DNA from: Pectobacterium sp. CFBP8739
Lineage (GTDB): Bacteria > Pseudomonadota > Gammaproteobacteria > Enterobacterales > Enterobacteriaceae
Assembly: GCF_013449375.1 (NCBI RefSeq)
Contig: NZ_JACDRR010000009.1
Location: 62,001 to 126,000, forward strand
Length of the DNA stretch: 64,000 bases
Direction: 5' to 3'
Position 1 is the first letter of the stretch. The number at the start of each line of letters is the position of its first letter. The position numbers and the translations under genes are program-made. Positions 24,451-33,816 of the stretch are shown piece after piece. Below the pieces are notes generated by a model. The model did no database searches, was not told where the DNA came from, and saw only the letters and a list, made by a program, of their open reading frames with translations.

Positions 24451-26997
24451 CTAGAAGCGTTGTAACACGCTGATTTTCACGTTGCGCCCGACGCCGGACA
24501 CCGATTCGCCCAGATACGGGTAGTAATCGGTATTCAACAGGTTATCGACCGTCACCCGTGCCTCAAACCCTTTCATCGCCGGCGGCTGCCAGCTTGCAAA
24601 TAGACCATGCAGCACATATCCTTTCGCCTTCGGTAACGCCCAGCTCGCCGCCTTCGGGTCACCGTCAGCAGGTGAGCGATCCTGTTTGCGCACAAAATCG
24701 CCCGTCCAGCCTATCGCCATGTCCAGACTCGGAATTTTGGTACCTAGCGTGGCATGTGCTGTGGTCGGCGGAATTTCAGCAATCCAGGTTTTATTCCCCC
24801 ACGGGTTACGTAAAGAGGCATCGCGCTCGCCGCGAATCGAGGAAAAGGACAGGCTGCCAAACAGCCAGCGGCTATCATAAAACGACTCGATTTCAACCCC
24901 TTCGATGGTATAGCCCGGCAGATTGCGGTAAACCGATAACGGCCCCGTGCAGGATGAATTGGTGCCTGTCTGAGAAGACGCCTCACAATACACACCGACA
25001 CGTTTGAAGATTTCGTTTTTACCGCGGTTACGGAACAGCGTGGTGCGGATTTGTAAGCTGTCGTCTTCCAGCATCAGCTTATTGAAATCCAGAATCGCCC
25101 CCAAGCGGATACCTTTAATACTTTCCACTTGTAAATCACGGCTGGTTCCCGGCACCCCCGACGTCGCAGATTGTACTTCATACAGCTCATCGACAACGGG
25201 CGCGCGCCAGGTTCGGCTAACATCGGCAAACAGAGACAGATTATCCGTCGCTTTCCATAACGCACCAATGCGCGGCGACCAGCCAGTATAAGTCACGCTA
25301 CGATAGTCATGTCCTGCGGCGGGAATGCTGCTGTTATAACGTGGCGCAAAGTTAGGCTGACCGGTATTCGTCACATGGTCATAACGCACACCCGGCGTGA
25401 TTGTCACGCTGCCCAGCGTCACCGCATCTTGCACATACACGCTGCGTGTTTCCTGTTCCCCTGCCGGCATGTAGTTAGGTTGGAAATAACCATCGTTATA
25501 TTCGGCGTTATTCTTACCGGGTGGATAGTAAATCAGCGTATCGCGCTTATGCTGGTGCCAGCGCATCCCCACCAGCAGTTTATGATCGAGCGGGCCCGTC
25601 GTGAACTGACTTTCGTTACTGATTTCCGCGAGCTGGTCTTTATAGCTCACCCAACTCTCATTTCCCAATGTCCCCAAATAACCTTGTGACGCTAAAGCAG
25701 AACGTTCGTCATGCTGTTCGGTTTTCGAGGTGGCAAATGACGCCGTCAGATTCAGCCACGGCTGATCTACCGGTGCAAGGTTCCATTTCAGCGAGTAGTT
25801 TTTATCGACCTGATCGCGGTACACCAGCTTACGTCGCCAGGCCTCTTCCCAGCCGTAGAGATCAACTTCACTTTGTGACGGTGCCGCCATATCATCACGC
25901 TTCGCGGCAAACGGCTGCCAGCCGTCAGATTCGGATCGCATGGCAGAGAGCGTCAGCGTCTGCGCATCCGTCAGGTAGATGTTGGTCTTCAGTAAGTAGG
26001 ACGCCATGTCGCTGGTGGAGTAGACAAAGCGCGTGCCGTCAGGGCGTTCGATGTTGTCGCCATCGCGCTTGCTCATGTAGAGCAGGCCGTCAGCCATTCC
26101 GTCTTCCGAGCGACCATACAGCGCACCGCTGTAGATATTTTGCCGATCGTTAGTGTGATAGCTGTATTTGACCATCCCACCGAAATTTTCTCCCGGCAAC
26201 AGCAGATCGCTGGCGTCTTTGGTATCTACATGAATGGTGCCGCCGAAGCCGCCGTTGCCGCTGCGAATATCATGCGGCCCTTTATCGACGTCGATACGCT
26301 TAATCAGCTCCGGTTCAATAAACACCGAACCCTGACGGTATTTCTCAAAGCCTTTCGGCGCGCCGTCCAACACGACCTTGACGTCTTCCATGTCGCCCAT
26401 ACCCCAGATGTTGAGGCTCTGCCCTCCTGGACGAGGCGATCCCGCCATCGCCACGCCAGGGAGTTTATCAAGCAGGCTGGCAATATTATCAGCCTGCACG
26501 CGATCAACATCGGCCTGACGCAATACGGAACGTCCGGCGGCGGCGCTGTCCGAGGTGCCACCAACAACAGACAGCGTCGGGATCATCAGGCTGCCGTCGC
26601 TTCCCTCGGCGGCAAGCGCGGATTCCAGCCGATAACCTGTGGCCGTCTGTACCGCACTCAGCCCCGTGCCCGCCAGCGCGGCCGCGAAAGCCTCCTGAAC
26701 GGTATAGGTTCCCTGCACGCTCCCGCTGGTTTTATTCTGCGTTTGATCGGGAGAAAACGTGAGAATGACATTGGCGCGGCTGGCAACAGCCTGTAGCGTG
26801 GCTCCTAGCGCCCCTGCCGGTATGGAGAACGTCACTGTTGGGGCCACCGCCTTGGTGGCCGTTTCCGCCGCCAAGGCCGAACTGACCGTTCCGGCACTCA
26901 ATATCAACACGCCATACAGTGCCAAATGGACTGCCCGCGCCAGCGCCAAGGCAGGTTTATTCGCGATGCACCCGCCATCATAATTGTTTATCGCCAT
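24451..26997 (-). CDS. TonB-dependent haem receptor (HasR-like) with STN signalling domain
   Basis: About 848 residues: a long signal peptide ending near SSALAAE, an STN signalling domain (TFSIPAGALGATLQAVASRANVILTF ... YTVQEAFAAALAGTGL, residues ~55-130), a plug (RSVLRQADVDRVQADNIASLLDKLPGV ... IDVDKGPHDIRSGNGGFGGT), and a 22-stranded barrel ending in Phe (NVKISVLQRF). The GNGGFGGTIHVDTKDASDLL and VVLDGAPKGFEKYRQG segments resemble the hemophore receptor HasR. The STN domain indicates that it signals to the FecR/FecI pair downstream. The start at 26997 has AGGGG spaced 7 nt; 27003 and 27045 are alternatives. No hasA or exporter genes accompany it. Confidence 0.85.
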   Translation of the reverse strand: MAINNYDGGCIANKPALALARAVHLALYGVLILSAGTVSSALAAETATKAVAPTVTFSIPAGALGATLQAVASRANVILTFSPDQTQNKTSGSVQGTYTVQEAFAAALAGTGLSAVQTATGYRLESALAAEGSDGSLMIPTLSVVGGTSDSAAAGRSVLRQADVDRVQADNIASLLDKLPGVAMAGSPRPGGQSLNIWGMGDMEDVKVVLDGAPKGFEKYRQGSVFIEPELIKRIDVDKGPHDIRSGNGGFGGTIHVDTKDASDLLLPGENFGGMVKYSYHTNDRQNIYSGALYGRSEDGMADGLLYMSKRDGDNIERPDGTRFVYSTSDMASYLLKTNIYLTDAQTLTLSAMRSESDGWQPFAAKRDDMAAPSQSEVDLYGWEEAWRRKLVYRDQVDKNYSLKWNLAPVDQPWLNLTASFATSKTEQHDERSALASQGYLGTLGNESWVSYKDQLAEISNESQFTTGPLDHKLLVGMRWHQHKRDTLIYYPPGKNNAEYNDGYFQPNYMPAGEQETRSVYVQDAVTLGSVTITPGVRYDHVTNTGQPNFAPRYNSSIPAAGHDYRSVTYTGWSPRIGALWKATDNLSLFADVSRTWRAPVVDELYEVQSATSGVPGTSRDLQVESIKGIRLGAILDFNKLMLEDDSLQIRTTLFRNRGKNEIFKRVGVYCEASSQTGTNSSCTGPLSVYRNLPGYTIEGVEIESFYDSRWLFGSLSFSSIRGERDASLRNPWGNKTWIAEIPPTTAHATLGTKIPSLDMAIGWTGDFVRKQDRSPADGDPKAASWALPKAKGYVLHGLFASWQPPAMKGFEARVTVDNLLNTDYYPYLGESVSGVGRNVKISVLQRF

Positions 26998-27355
26998 TGT
27001 CATTCCCCTGAAATATTGAAAAAAAAGACACATCAGGTAGGTCACGCGAAAAACAAAATCGGGCAGGAGAAGTGCAAAAATTTTCAGGAAAACGTCTTCA
27101 ACGCGACGTGAGCAGCCGTGTTCAAGTGCTCAATGAGGCTCTTCCGCGACCACAAAACGCACCTTCGGCCACGAACGGCAACCCCTCCACCATTGATTTT
27201 CACGGCGCTTGACCCCATCTTAGTCAGTAATCCGCAGTAGATATCCGCCTTGCCGTATTTTTCTCTTCAACGGATTGCCCGCAGTAGCCAGTCTGGAACG
27301 GCAAGATGAAGACACGATCGGCAACGAGATCACCCACAATTATCAGGACGGCACC
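26998..27355. other. Divergent intergenic region between haem receptor and prlC, with a possible heat-shock promoter
   Basis: This gap holds the receptor leader on one side and the prlC promoter on the other. On the plus strand CCCCATCT at 27213-27220 matches the sigma-32 -10 consensus (CCCCATNT), with an ATTGAT about 15 nt upstream as a weak -35. prlC is known to be heat-inducible in E. coli, which makes the site plausible. Nothing else is recognised. Confidence 0.45.
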
Positions 27356-29398
27356 ATGACGAATCCATTACTGACCTCATTTACCCTGCCCCCGTTCTCC
27401 AGTATCAAAACGGAAGATATTGTCCCAGCGGTGAAGTCCGCACTGGATGAATGCCGCGAGACGGTAGAGCGTGTGGTGGCGCAAGCGGGGCCGTTTACCT
27501 GGGATAATCTGTGCCAGCCGCTGGCAGACAGCGACGATCGCCTTGGCCGCATCTTCTCCCCTGTCAGCCACCTGAACGCCGTGAAGAACAGCCCAGAGCT
27601 GCGTGCGGTTTATGAAGAATGTCTGCCGCTGCTGTCTGAACACAGTACCTGGGTCGGCCAACATGCTGGCCTGTATCAGGCTTATCGCAGCCTGCGTGAC
27701 GGCGAACATTACGCTACGCTAAGCGTGGCGCAGAAGAAATCCGTTGATAACGCGCTGCGCGATTTTGAGCTGTCTGGTATCGGTCTGTCGCCGGAAAAAC
27801 AGAAACGCTACGGCGAAATTTCCGCCCGCCTGTCCGAGCTCGGCTCGCAATACAGCAATAACGTGCTGGATGCCACCATGGGCTGGAGCAAGCTGATTAC
27901 TGACGTCGCTGAACTGGATGGCATGCCGGAAAGCGCCCTAGCGGCAGCCAAAGCGCAGGCTGAAGCCAAAGAACAGGATGGCTGGCTGCTGACGCTGGAT
28001 ATCCCGAGCTACCTTCCGGTAATGACCTACTGCACCAATCAGGCACTGCGTGAAGAGATGTACCGCGCTTATGGTACTCGCGCCTCCGACCAAGGGCCGA
28101 ATGCCGGTAAGTGGGACAACAGTGAAATCATGGCGGAAGAACTGGCACTGCGTCACGAGCTGGCTCAACTACTGGGCTTCGACAGCTATGCGCACAAGTC
28201 GCTGGCGACCAAAATGGCGGAAAACCCGCAGCAGGTGCTCGACTTCCTGACCGACCTGGCAAAACGCGCCCGGCCACAAGCGGAAGAAGAACTGGCACAA
28301 CTGCGCGCCTTCGCCAAAGAGCACTACGGCGTCGATGAATTGCATGCCTGGGATATCACCTACTACAGCGAGCAGCAGAAGCAACACCTGTATTCCATCA
28401 GTGATGAACAGCTTCGTCCGTACTTTCCGGAAAACCGCGCACTTAACGGCCTGTTCGAAGTGGTTAAGCGCATTTACGGCATTACCGCCAAAGAGCGTAA
28501 AGACGTGGATGTCTGGCACCCAGAGGTTCGTTTCTTCGATTTATTTGATGAAAGTGGTGAGTTACGTGGCAGCTTCTACCTCGATTTATACACCCGTGAG
28601 CACAAACGCGGCGGCGCTTGGATGGACGACTGCGTAGGTAAGCTGCGTAAAAGCAACGGTGAGTTACAAAAACCCGTCGCCTATCTGGTCTGTAACTTTA
28701 ACCGCCCGGTCAACGGCAAACCTGCGCTGTTTACGCATGACGAAGTCACTACGTTGTTCCATGAATTCGGTCACGGCCTGCACCACATGTTGACCCAGAT
28801 CGATACCGCCGGTGTCGCGGGCATCAACGGCGTACCGTGGGATGCGGTGGAGCTGCCAAGTCAATTCATGGAAAACTGGTGCTGGGAACCGGAAGCGCTG
28901 GCCTTCATTTCTGGTCATCACGAAACCGGTGAACCACTGCCGCAGGAACTGCTGGATAAAATGCTGGTAGCGAAGAACTATCAGGCCGCGCTGTTCATTC
29001 TGCGCCAATTGGAATTAGGGCTGTTCGATTTCCGTCTGCATGTCGAATTTGACCCCGCGAAAGGCGCACAGATTATGCCAACGTTGGCCGAAGTCAAAGC
29101 GCAGGTGGCCGTGGTGCCAAGCCCAAGTTGGGGCCGCTTCCCGCACGCGTTTAGCCATATCTTCGCGGGCGGCTATGCCGCAGGCTACTACAGCTATCTG
29201 TGGGCCGACGTGCTGGCAGCCGATGCCTATTCCCGCTTCGAGGAAGAAGGTATCTTCAACCGCGAAACCGGCCAGTCATTCCTGGACAACATCCTGACCC
29301 GTGGCGGTTCCGAAGAACCAATGGCGCTGTTCAAACGCTTCCGTGGCCGTGAACCTCAGTTGGATGCCATGCTCGCGCATTACGGCATCAAAGGATGA
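27356..29398 (+). CDS. prlC: Oligopeptidase A
   Basis: Encodes 680 residues, the same length as E. coli PrlC/OpdA, a cytoplasmic M3-family zinc metallopeptidase that degrades signal peptides and other short peptides. The zinc motif [11 protein letters not shown] (HExxH) is near residues 466-476, and the downstream Glu lies in [10 protein letters not shown]. The protein starts [22 protein letters not shown], typical for PrlC; an in-frame ATG at 27275 adds 27 unrelated residues. Its TGA overlaps the start of rsmJ (ATGA), as in E. coli. Confidence 0.97.
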   Translation: MTNPLLTSFTLPPFSSIKTEDIVPAVKSALDECRETVERVVAQAGPFTWDNLCQPLADSDDRLGRIFSPVSHLNAVKNSPELRAVYEECLPLLSEHSTWVGQHAGLYQAYRSLRDGEHYATLSVAQKKSVDNALRDFELSGIGLSPEKQKRYGEISARLSELGSQYSNNVLDATMGWSKLITDVAELDGMPESALAAAKAQAEAKEQDGWLLTLDIPSYLPVMTYCTNQALREEMYRAYGTRASDQGPNAGKWDNSEIMAEELALRHELAQLLGFDSYAHKSLATKMAENPQQVLDFLTDLAKRARPQAEEELAQLRAFAKEHYGVDELHAWDITYYSEQQKQHLYSISDEQLRPYFPENRALNGLFEVVKRIYGITAKERKDVDVWHPEVRFFDLFDESGELRGSFYLDLYTREHKRGGAWMDDCVGKLRKSNGELQKPVAYLVCNFNRPVNGKPALFTHDEVTTLFHEFGHGLHHMLTQIDTAGVAGINGVPWDAVELPSQFMENWCWEPEALAFISGHHETGEPLPQELLDKMLVAKNYQAALFILRQLELGLFDFRLHVEFDPAKGAQIMPTLAEVKAQVAVVPSPSWGRFPHAFSHIFAGGYAAGYYSYLWADVLAADAYSRFEEEGIFNRETGQSFLDNILTRGGSEEPMALFKRFRGREPQLDAMLAHYGIKG

Positions 29399-30141
29399 GC
29401 ATCTGCTTAATCGCAGAAGAAGGCGCCGATAGTGGCGCCTTATCTTCTTTGGCCGCGCGCTGGGGGCTGGTTTCCGATCCCGATGCGGTGATGGCGCTGG
29501 TGTTAACGGCGGAACGTCTGGAACTGCGCAAGCAGGATGAACCAAAGCTCGGCGCGATTTTCGTCGATTTCGTTGCCGGAACCCTAGCGCATCGTCGTCG
29601 CTTTGGCGGCGGACGCGGCGAAGCCGTCGCTAAAGCCGTAGGGATCAAAAAAGATTACCTGCCGGATGTCGTGGATGCGACGGCCGGACTGGGGCGCGAC
29701 GCCTTTGTGCTGGCGGCATTAGGCTGTCGGGTACGTATGGTGGAACGTAATCCGGTGGTTGCGGCATTGCTGGACGACGGGTTGCAGCGTGGCTATCGGG
29801 ACGCAGAAATTGGCTCGTGGCTACAAGAGCGGCTGACGCTACTTCACGCGTCGAGTATGACGGCACTGCGCGATATCACGCCGCCGCCGGATGTAGTTTA
29901 TCTCGATCCGATGTTCCCGCATAAACAAAAGAGCGCGCTGGTGAAGAAGGAAATGCGCGTGTTTCAGTCGCTGGTGGGTGCGGATGACGATGCCGATGCG
30001 CTACTGGCACCTGCGCGCGCGCTGGCGAAAAAACGCGTCGTGGTGAAGCGGCCGGACTATGCGCCACCGCTGGCGGGCGTACCGGCACAATCCATGCTGG
30101 AAACCAAAAGCCACCGTTTTGATTTCTATCTTCCCGCCTGA
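29395..30141 (+). CDS. rsmJ: 16S rRNA (guanine-1516-N2)-methyltransferase
   Basis: A 248-residue protein matching RsmJ (YhiQ), which methylates G1516 of 16S rRNA using SAM. It shows the SAM-binding motif [16 protein letters not shown] near residues 91-106 and the catalytic-type motif [20 protein letters not shown]. The ATG sits within the prlC stop codon, so the pair is translationally coupled, the same arrangement as in E. coli. Confidence 0.96.
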   Translation: MSICLIAEEGADSGALSSLAARWGLVSDPDAVMALVLTAERLELRKQDEPKLGAIFVDFVAGTLAHRRRFGGGRGEAVAKAVGIKKDYLPDVVDATAGLGRDAFVLAALGCRVRMVERNPVVAALLDDGLQRGYRDAEIGSWLQERLTLLHASSMTALRDITPPPDVVYLDPMFPHKQKSALVKKEMRVFQSLVGADDDADALLAPARALAKKRVVVKRPDYAPPLAGVPAQSMLETKSHRFDFYLPA

Positions 30142-30293
30142 AAAATCTCGTCGCCGCGACGCTAAGCGTATCGGCGATTAAAAACTTAGCCTGCTTCGCA
30201 TTTCCTACGCTGCTTTTGCAAAGTCTGTGGCACTAATGAGAAGCAAATCGCATAATTCCACGCTATCACTTTTTATGACACTAAGATGACATA

Positions 30294-32189
30294 ATGAAAA
30301 AAACACTTTTGTCACTTCTGCTTTGTTTGAGTACCTCTGCGATGGCCGTTCAGGAACCCGTCAATATTACGATTCTGGGGACATCTGATCTGCATGGCAC
30401 GTTCGTTCCTTGGGATTACGCCACCGATACCGCCAACATGGCGGGCAGCCTGAGTCAGATCGCGACACAGGTGCATAAGGTTCGCGCACAGCAGCCGAAT
30501 GTGATTCTGGTTGATGCGGGCGATACGATTCAGGGCAACTTTGTCGAAACCTTCAAAAATGACAAAACCAGCCCGATGATCCTCGGTTTTAACGCCCTGA
30601 ACTATGACGTCTGGGTGCTGGGCAACCACGAGTTCGATTTTGGCCTGAATGTGCTCTCCACCTCGCTTGACCAGTTCAACGGCACCACGCTGGCGGGCAA
30701 CATTTTTTGGGAAAGCGGTAAACCTTACTTACCTGCCTATAAGATTGTTGAACGACAGGGCGTGAAGATTGGCATCATCGGCATGGATACGCCGATGACC
30801 GCGGAGTTCGCCAAAGGCACAGACCGCGTGAAAGGGCTGAACTTCACCGATCCTGTCGGGGCGGTAAAAACCGTTATTCAGCAAATCCACGATAAGGTTG
30901 ACGCTATCGTGTTGGTCGCCCATATGGGCATCGATAACGAGAACCAACGGCCAGGGACGGGCGTAGGTGACATTGCCCGAGGGAACCCTGAATTAGCCGC
31001 CATCGTCGCGGGTCATATGCACGTAAAAGTAGATAAAGAGGTGATAAATGGCGTGATTGTCACCGAACCAGACAAATACGGCCGCGCACTATCGCGCATC
31101 GATTTGCAGTTTGAACAACAGAACGGCAAATACGTACTGATCAATAAGGACAGCTATACCTATTCGATTAAGGACGTGGATTCTGACCGCAAGATGGAAG
31201 ACATCTACGAGCCTTATCACAATACCCTGCGCGCCAACGCCAACCGTCCGATTGCGCAGCTCCTCGGACACGATCTGGTGCCGCAAGATGCCGTGAAAGG
31301 CATTCCTCAGGTACACGTGCAGGACACGGGTATCAGCGCCCTGTTCCAGGAAGCCAGCCGTCATTACGCCCCTAAAGCGCAGGTGATCGCGCTGCAAATT
31401 GATAACGATCGGCCCAAGCTGAACGTCGGCACCATCGCCGCGAAGGACATTGCCTTTAACTATCAATACGCTGGCGGAGAGATCACGGTTTATCAGCTCA
31501 CCGGTAAAGAGCTGAAGAAATACATGGAATGGTCAGCGGGTTACTTCAACCAGTTGCAGGACGGCGATGTGACTTACAGCTTCAATCCACAACGCCGCGC
31601 GTCCAAGTATTCCACCAACGATTTCTTCGACGGCGTGACGTACACCATCGACCTGACGAAACCCGCTGGGCAGCGCATTACCGACCTGAAAATGAATAAC
31701 GGCACGCCCGTTACCGACGACATGCCGATTCGTCTGGGCATGAACAGCTACCGTATGGGCCACCTGACGCAGAAAGGCGGCGTGCTGGAAGGTAGGCAAT
31801 TCCCGGTGCTGTCGGACACCAAAGCGGAATATGGTGAAGAGGCGGGCACGATTCGTAACCTGACCATCCGCTATCTGACCGAAGTGAAAAAAGGCCAATA
31901 CGAGGGAACGGTGCCGCAGCGCTGGAAGCTGGCAGGATTGCAGGGCTATGAGCGCGAACGCCGCATCGTCGAATCGCTGCTCAACAGCGGAAAAATCAGC
32001 GTACCGACCTCAGACGACGGCCGCTACAGCAACGTGCAATCCATCAACGTGAAAACGCTGCTGCTGCCGGATGCCGCACAGCGGGAGAAACGCGTGGCGG
32101 AACTGACGCAACAGCGCGACAGCGCCACCAACGCGTTGACCAAACAGCGGCTGAACGATCAGTTGACGATTATCGCAGCCATTAACTAA
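30294..32189 (+). CDS. Periplasmic 5'-nucleotidase / cyclic phosphodiesterase family protein
   Basis: A 631-residue exported enzyme. Residues 1-18 are a Sec signal peptide (MKKTLLSLLLCLSTSAMA). The metallophosphatase domain has the metal motifs GTSDLHGTF, VDAGDTIQGNF, LGNHEFDFG and AGHMHV in order, and the C-terminal 5'-nucleotidase domain (residues ~330-560) includes the substrate-stacking region (DNDRPKLNVGTI, QLTGKELKKYMEWSAGYFN). This is the UshA/CpdB superfamily, which breaks down extracellular nucleotides or 2',3'-cyclic nucleotides. It is not a close match to E. coli UshA or CpdB. It is followed by a terminator shared with the convergent FAD oxidoreductase. Confidence 0.88.
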   Translation: MKKTLLSLLLCLSTSAMAVQEPVNITILGTSDLHGTFVPWDYATDTANMAGSLSQIATQVHKVRAQQPNVILVDAGDTIQGNFVETFKNDKTSPMILGFNALNYDVWVLGNHEFDFGLNVLSTSLDQFNGTTLAGNIFWESGKPYLPAYKIVERQGVKIGIIGMDTPMTAEFAKGTDRVKGLNFTDPVGAVKTVIQQIHDKVDAIVLVAHMGIDNENQRPGTGVGDIARGNPELAAIVAGHMHVKVDKEVINGVIVTEPDKYGRALSRIDLQFEQQNGKYVLINKDSYTYSIKDVDSDRKMEDIYEPYHNTLRANANRPIAQLLGHDLVPQDAVKGIPQVHVQDTGISALFQEASRHYAPKAQVIALQIDNDRPKLNVGTIAAKDIAFNYQYAGGEITVYQLTGKELKKYMEWSAGYFNQLQDGDVTYSFNPQRRASKYSTNDFFDGVTYTIDLTKPAGQRITDLKMNNGTPVTDDMPIRLGMNSYRMGHLTQKGGVLEGRQFPVLSDTKAEYGEEAGTIRNLTIRYLTEVKKGQYEGTVPQRWKLAGLQGYERERRIVESLLNSGKISVPTSDDGRYSNVQSINVKTLLLPDAAQREKRVAELTQQRDSATNALTKQRLNDQLTIIAAIN

Positions 32190-32209
32190 CCGACACGTCA
32201 GCGGGAATC

Positions 32210-32268
32210 CAAGATCGCTGACAACATGCGTCGAGCGGTGATAATGGATAGATCGTAAAGACGCTGCA
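32210..32268 (-). repeat. Dispersed intergenic repeat, copy 1
   Basis: Bases 32246-32268 are the exact reverse complement of 56157-56179 (23 bp), and similarity continues leftward for about 35 further bases with scattered mismatches. It sits between the 5'-nucleotidase stop and its terminator. Origin unknown. Confidence 0.6.
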
Positions 32269-32290
32269 CAGCCTGCCATTGGCAGGCTGT
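32268..32290. terminator. Bidirectional terminator hairpin between convergent genes
   Basis: ACAGCCTGCC and GGCAGGCTGT form a perfect 10-bp stem with a 3-base loop between the 5'-nucleotidase and the FAD oxidoreductase genes; the T-run is short. Confidence 0.75.
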
Positions 32291-32291
32291 A

Positions 32292-33605
32292 TTATCTCTC
32301 GCTGCGGGCTTTCCAGCGCTCGCTCGTCAGATAGCCGTTCACGCCCACATCCAGGAAAGGGCGTGGCGGCAGGTAGTTTGCCTGTCCGAGCGATTGCATA
32401 TCGCCAATCAGCGGGTTGTCTTCACCTAGCGCCACATCCGCCAAAATATGTCCGGCAGCGGTCTGCTTCGACAGCCCCGCCCCGTTACAGCCTGCGGACG
32501 CGTACACATTGTCGCTCAGCTGCCCCCAGATTGGCGCGCCGTTGCGCGTGACACTAATCAAGCCTGACCAGGTATGCGCCATCTTCACGTCGCTTAACTG
32601 CGGGAACATTCGGGCAAAAATAGCGGCGTGGCGACGCGCGTGGCGTCCGGTTTCTACCGCGCTATTGACCAGTTCTGGGGCAAATTTTACATGTTCCCGA
32701 ATCAGGAAACGATGGTCGCGCGTATACCGTAGCGTCGCGCTGGCGAGCGCATTCACCGGCGTCACGCCCCAGTCGGGCATATCGCCAATCCGTGCTCGCT
32801 GTTCCGCATTTAGTGGTTCCGTCAGCGTCGCGAACGTCGCCACGGCAAACACCCGACCATTGAACAGCGGCAAACCGCGTGCCGCGCCGTTAATCGCCAT
32901 CATCATTTTATCTGCCTGAATCTCGCCATAGGGCGTTTCCACGCGAATGCGTGATCCGGTCTCGATATTCAACGCAGGGGAATGAGCGTAAACCGTCACG
33001 TTCTTCGGCAGGTTCGCCACCAGACCGACCACCAGCGCCGCCGGATTTAGCAGAATGCAATTCGGGGTATACACGGCACGATGATAGAAAGACGTGCCGA
33101 GGCGGCGAGCCAGTTCGTCTTTTTCAACCACCTGATAGGGTTCATCCAGATCGTCCAATTCACGCACATAGGTATCGATCAGGCCGTTAAACGTCGAACT
33201 GACCGCGCAGTGATATTTCCCCGCTACGCTCCAGTCGCACGCGATAGCATGGCGATCCACCTTCTCTTTCAAACGTGCCACACCGGACTGCAACAGACGA
33301 CGATAAGCGGCCGCTTTTTCCAGCTCCGCCGTCGAGCTACCGATGTTGTGCGGTAAATCGATCACAAAACCAGAATTACGCCCAGAGGCATTATCGCCAA
33401 TCTCTCCTGCATCCAGCAGGATAATGTGTTTATCCGGACGCTGCTCAGCCAGACGCTGCGCAAAGGCAATTCCCGCGTAGCCTGCGCCGATCACCAGCCA
33501 GTCCGCCGTTGCTTTTCCGCGCTGCTGCGGGTAATTCGGTTTATCGATAAGATCTGCCGACCAGCCATTACGATTCTGATCGAAAGGAAGATGTTTGATT
33601 TTCAC
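32292..33605 (-). CDS. FAD-dependent oxidoreductase (DadA/PuuB-like)
   Basis: About 437 residues of the DAO superfamily. An N-terminal extension (KIKHLPFDQNRNGWSADL) precedes the Rossmann loop ADWLVIGAGYAGIAFAQRL, and the C-terminal FAD-contacting segment is NVYASAGCNGAGLSKQTAAG. The family oxidises amino acids or amines, like gamma-glutamylputrescine oxidase PuuB; the substrate here is not known. I chose a GTG start (33605) because relatives begin with a Lys-rich MK..YLP-type segment; an ATG at 33659 would add 18 residues of unlikely sequence. It ends close to a terminator and is followed upstream by gdhA in the same direction. Confidence 0.83.
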   Translation of the reverse strand: MKIKHLPFDQNRNGWSADLIDKPNYPQQRGKATADWLVIGAGYAGIAFAQRLAEQRPDKHIILLDAGEIGDNASGRNSGFVIDLPHNIGSSTAELEKAAAYRRLLQSGVARLKEKVDRHAIACDWSVAGKYHCAVSSTFNGLIDTYVRELDDLDEPYQVVEKDELARRLGTSFYHRAVYTPNCILLNPAALVVGLVANLPKNVTVYAHSPALNIETGSRIRVETPYGEIQADKMMMAINGAARGLPLFNGRVFAVATFATLTEPLNAEQRARIGDMPDWGVTPVNALASATLRYTRDHRFLIREHVKFAPELVNSAVETGRHARRHAAIFARMFPQLSDVKMAHTWSGLISVTRNGAPIWGQLSDNVYASAGCNGAGLSKQTAAGHILADVALGEDNPLIGDMQSLGQANYLPPRPFLDVGVNGYLTSERWKARSER

Positions 33606-33737
33606 AATGGTGTAAGCCTTGAAGAGAACGGGTTGTACCAGAAGACTGACGATACGCAATGCCGATTAAGATAAAGAAAGGCAGGAAGCGGTGTCCAGCA
33701 AGAAATGTCGCTAAAACTGAGAGAAATAAGTGAGAAA

Positions 33738-33767
33738 TCAAGGTGCCTGCAAATACAAGCACCTTGA
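33738..33767 (-). terminator. Hairpin after gdhA
   Basis: TCAAGGTGC and GCACCTTGA form a 9-bp stem with a 12-base loop about 40 bp past the gdhA stop. Confidence 0.6.
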
Positions 33768-33778
33768 CAGTATGATGC

Positions 33779-33816
33779 GTTATACAATCATCCGTTACAC
33801 AGTCATCCGTTACACC
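33779..33816 (-). repeat. Short tandem duplication spanning the gdhA stop codon
   Basis: On the minus strand the unit GTGTAACGGATGACT is followed by a near-copy (GTGTAACGGATGATT) and then GTATAACG, giving a 15-bp period. Each unit carries a TAA in the gdhA frame, so three in-frame stops lie in a row. Confidence 0.7.
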
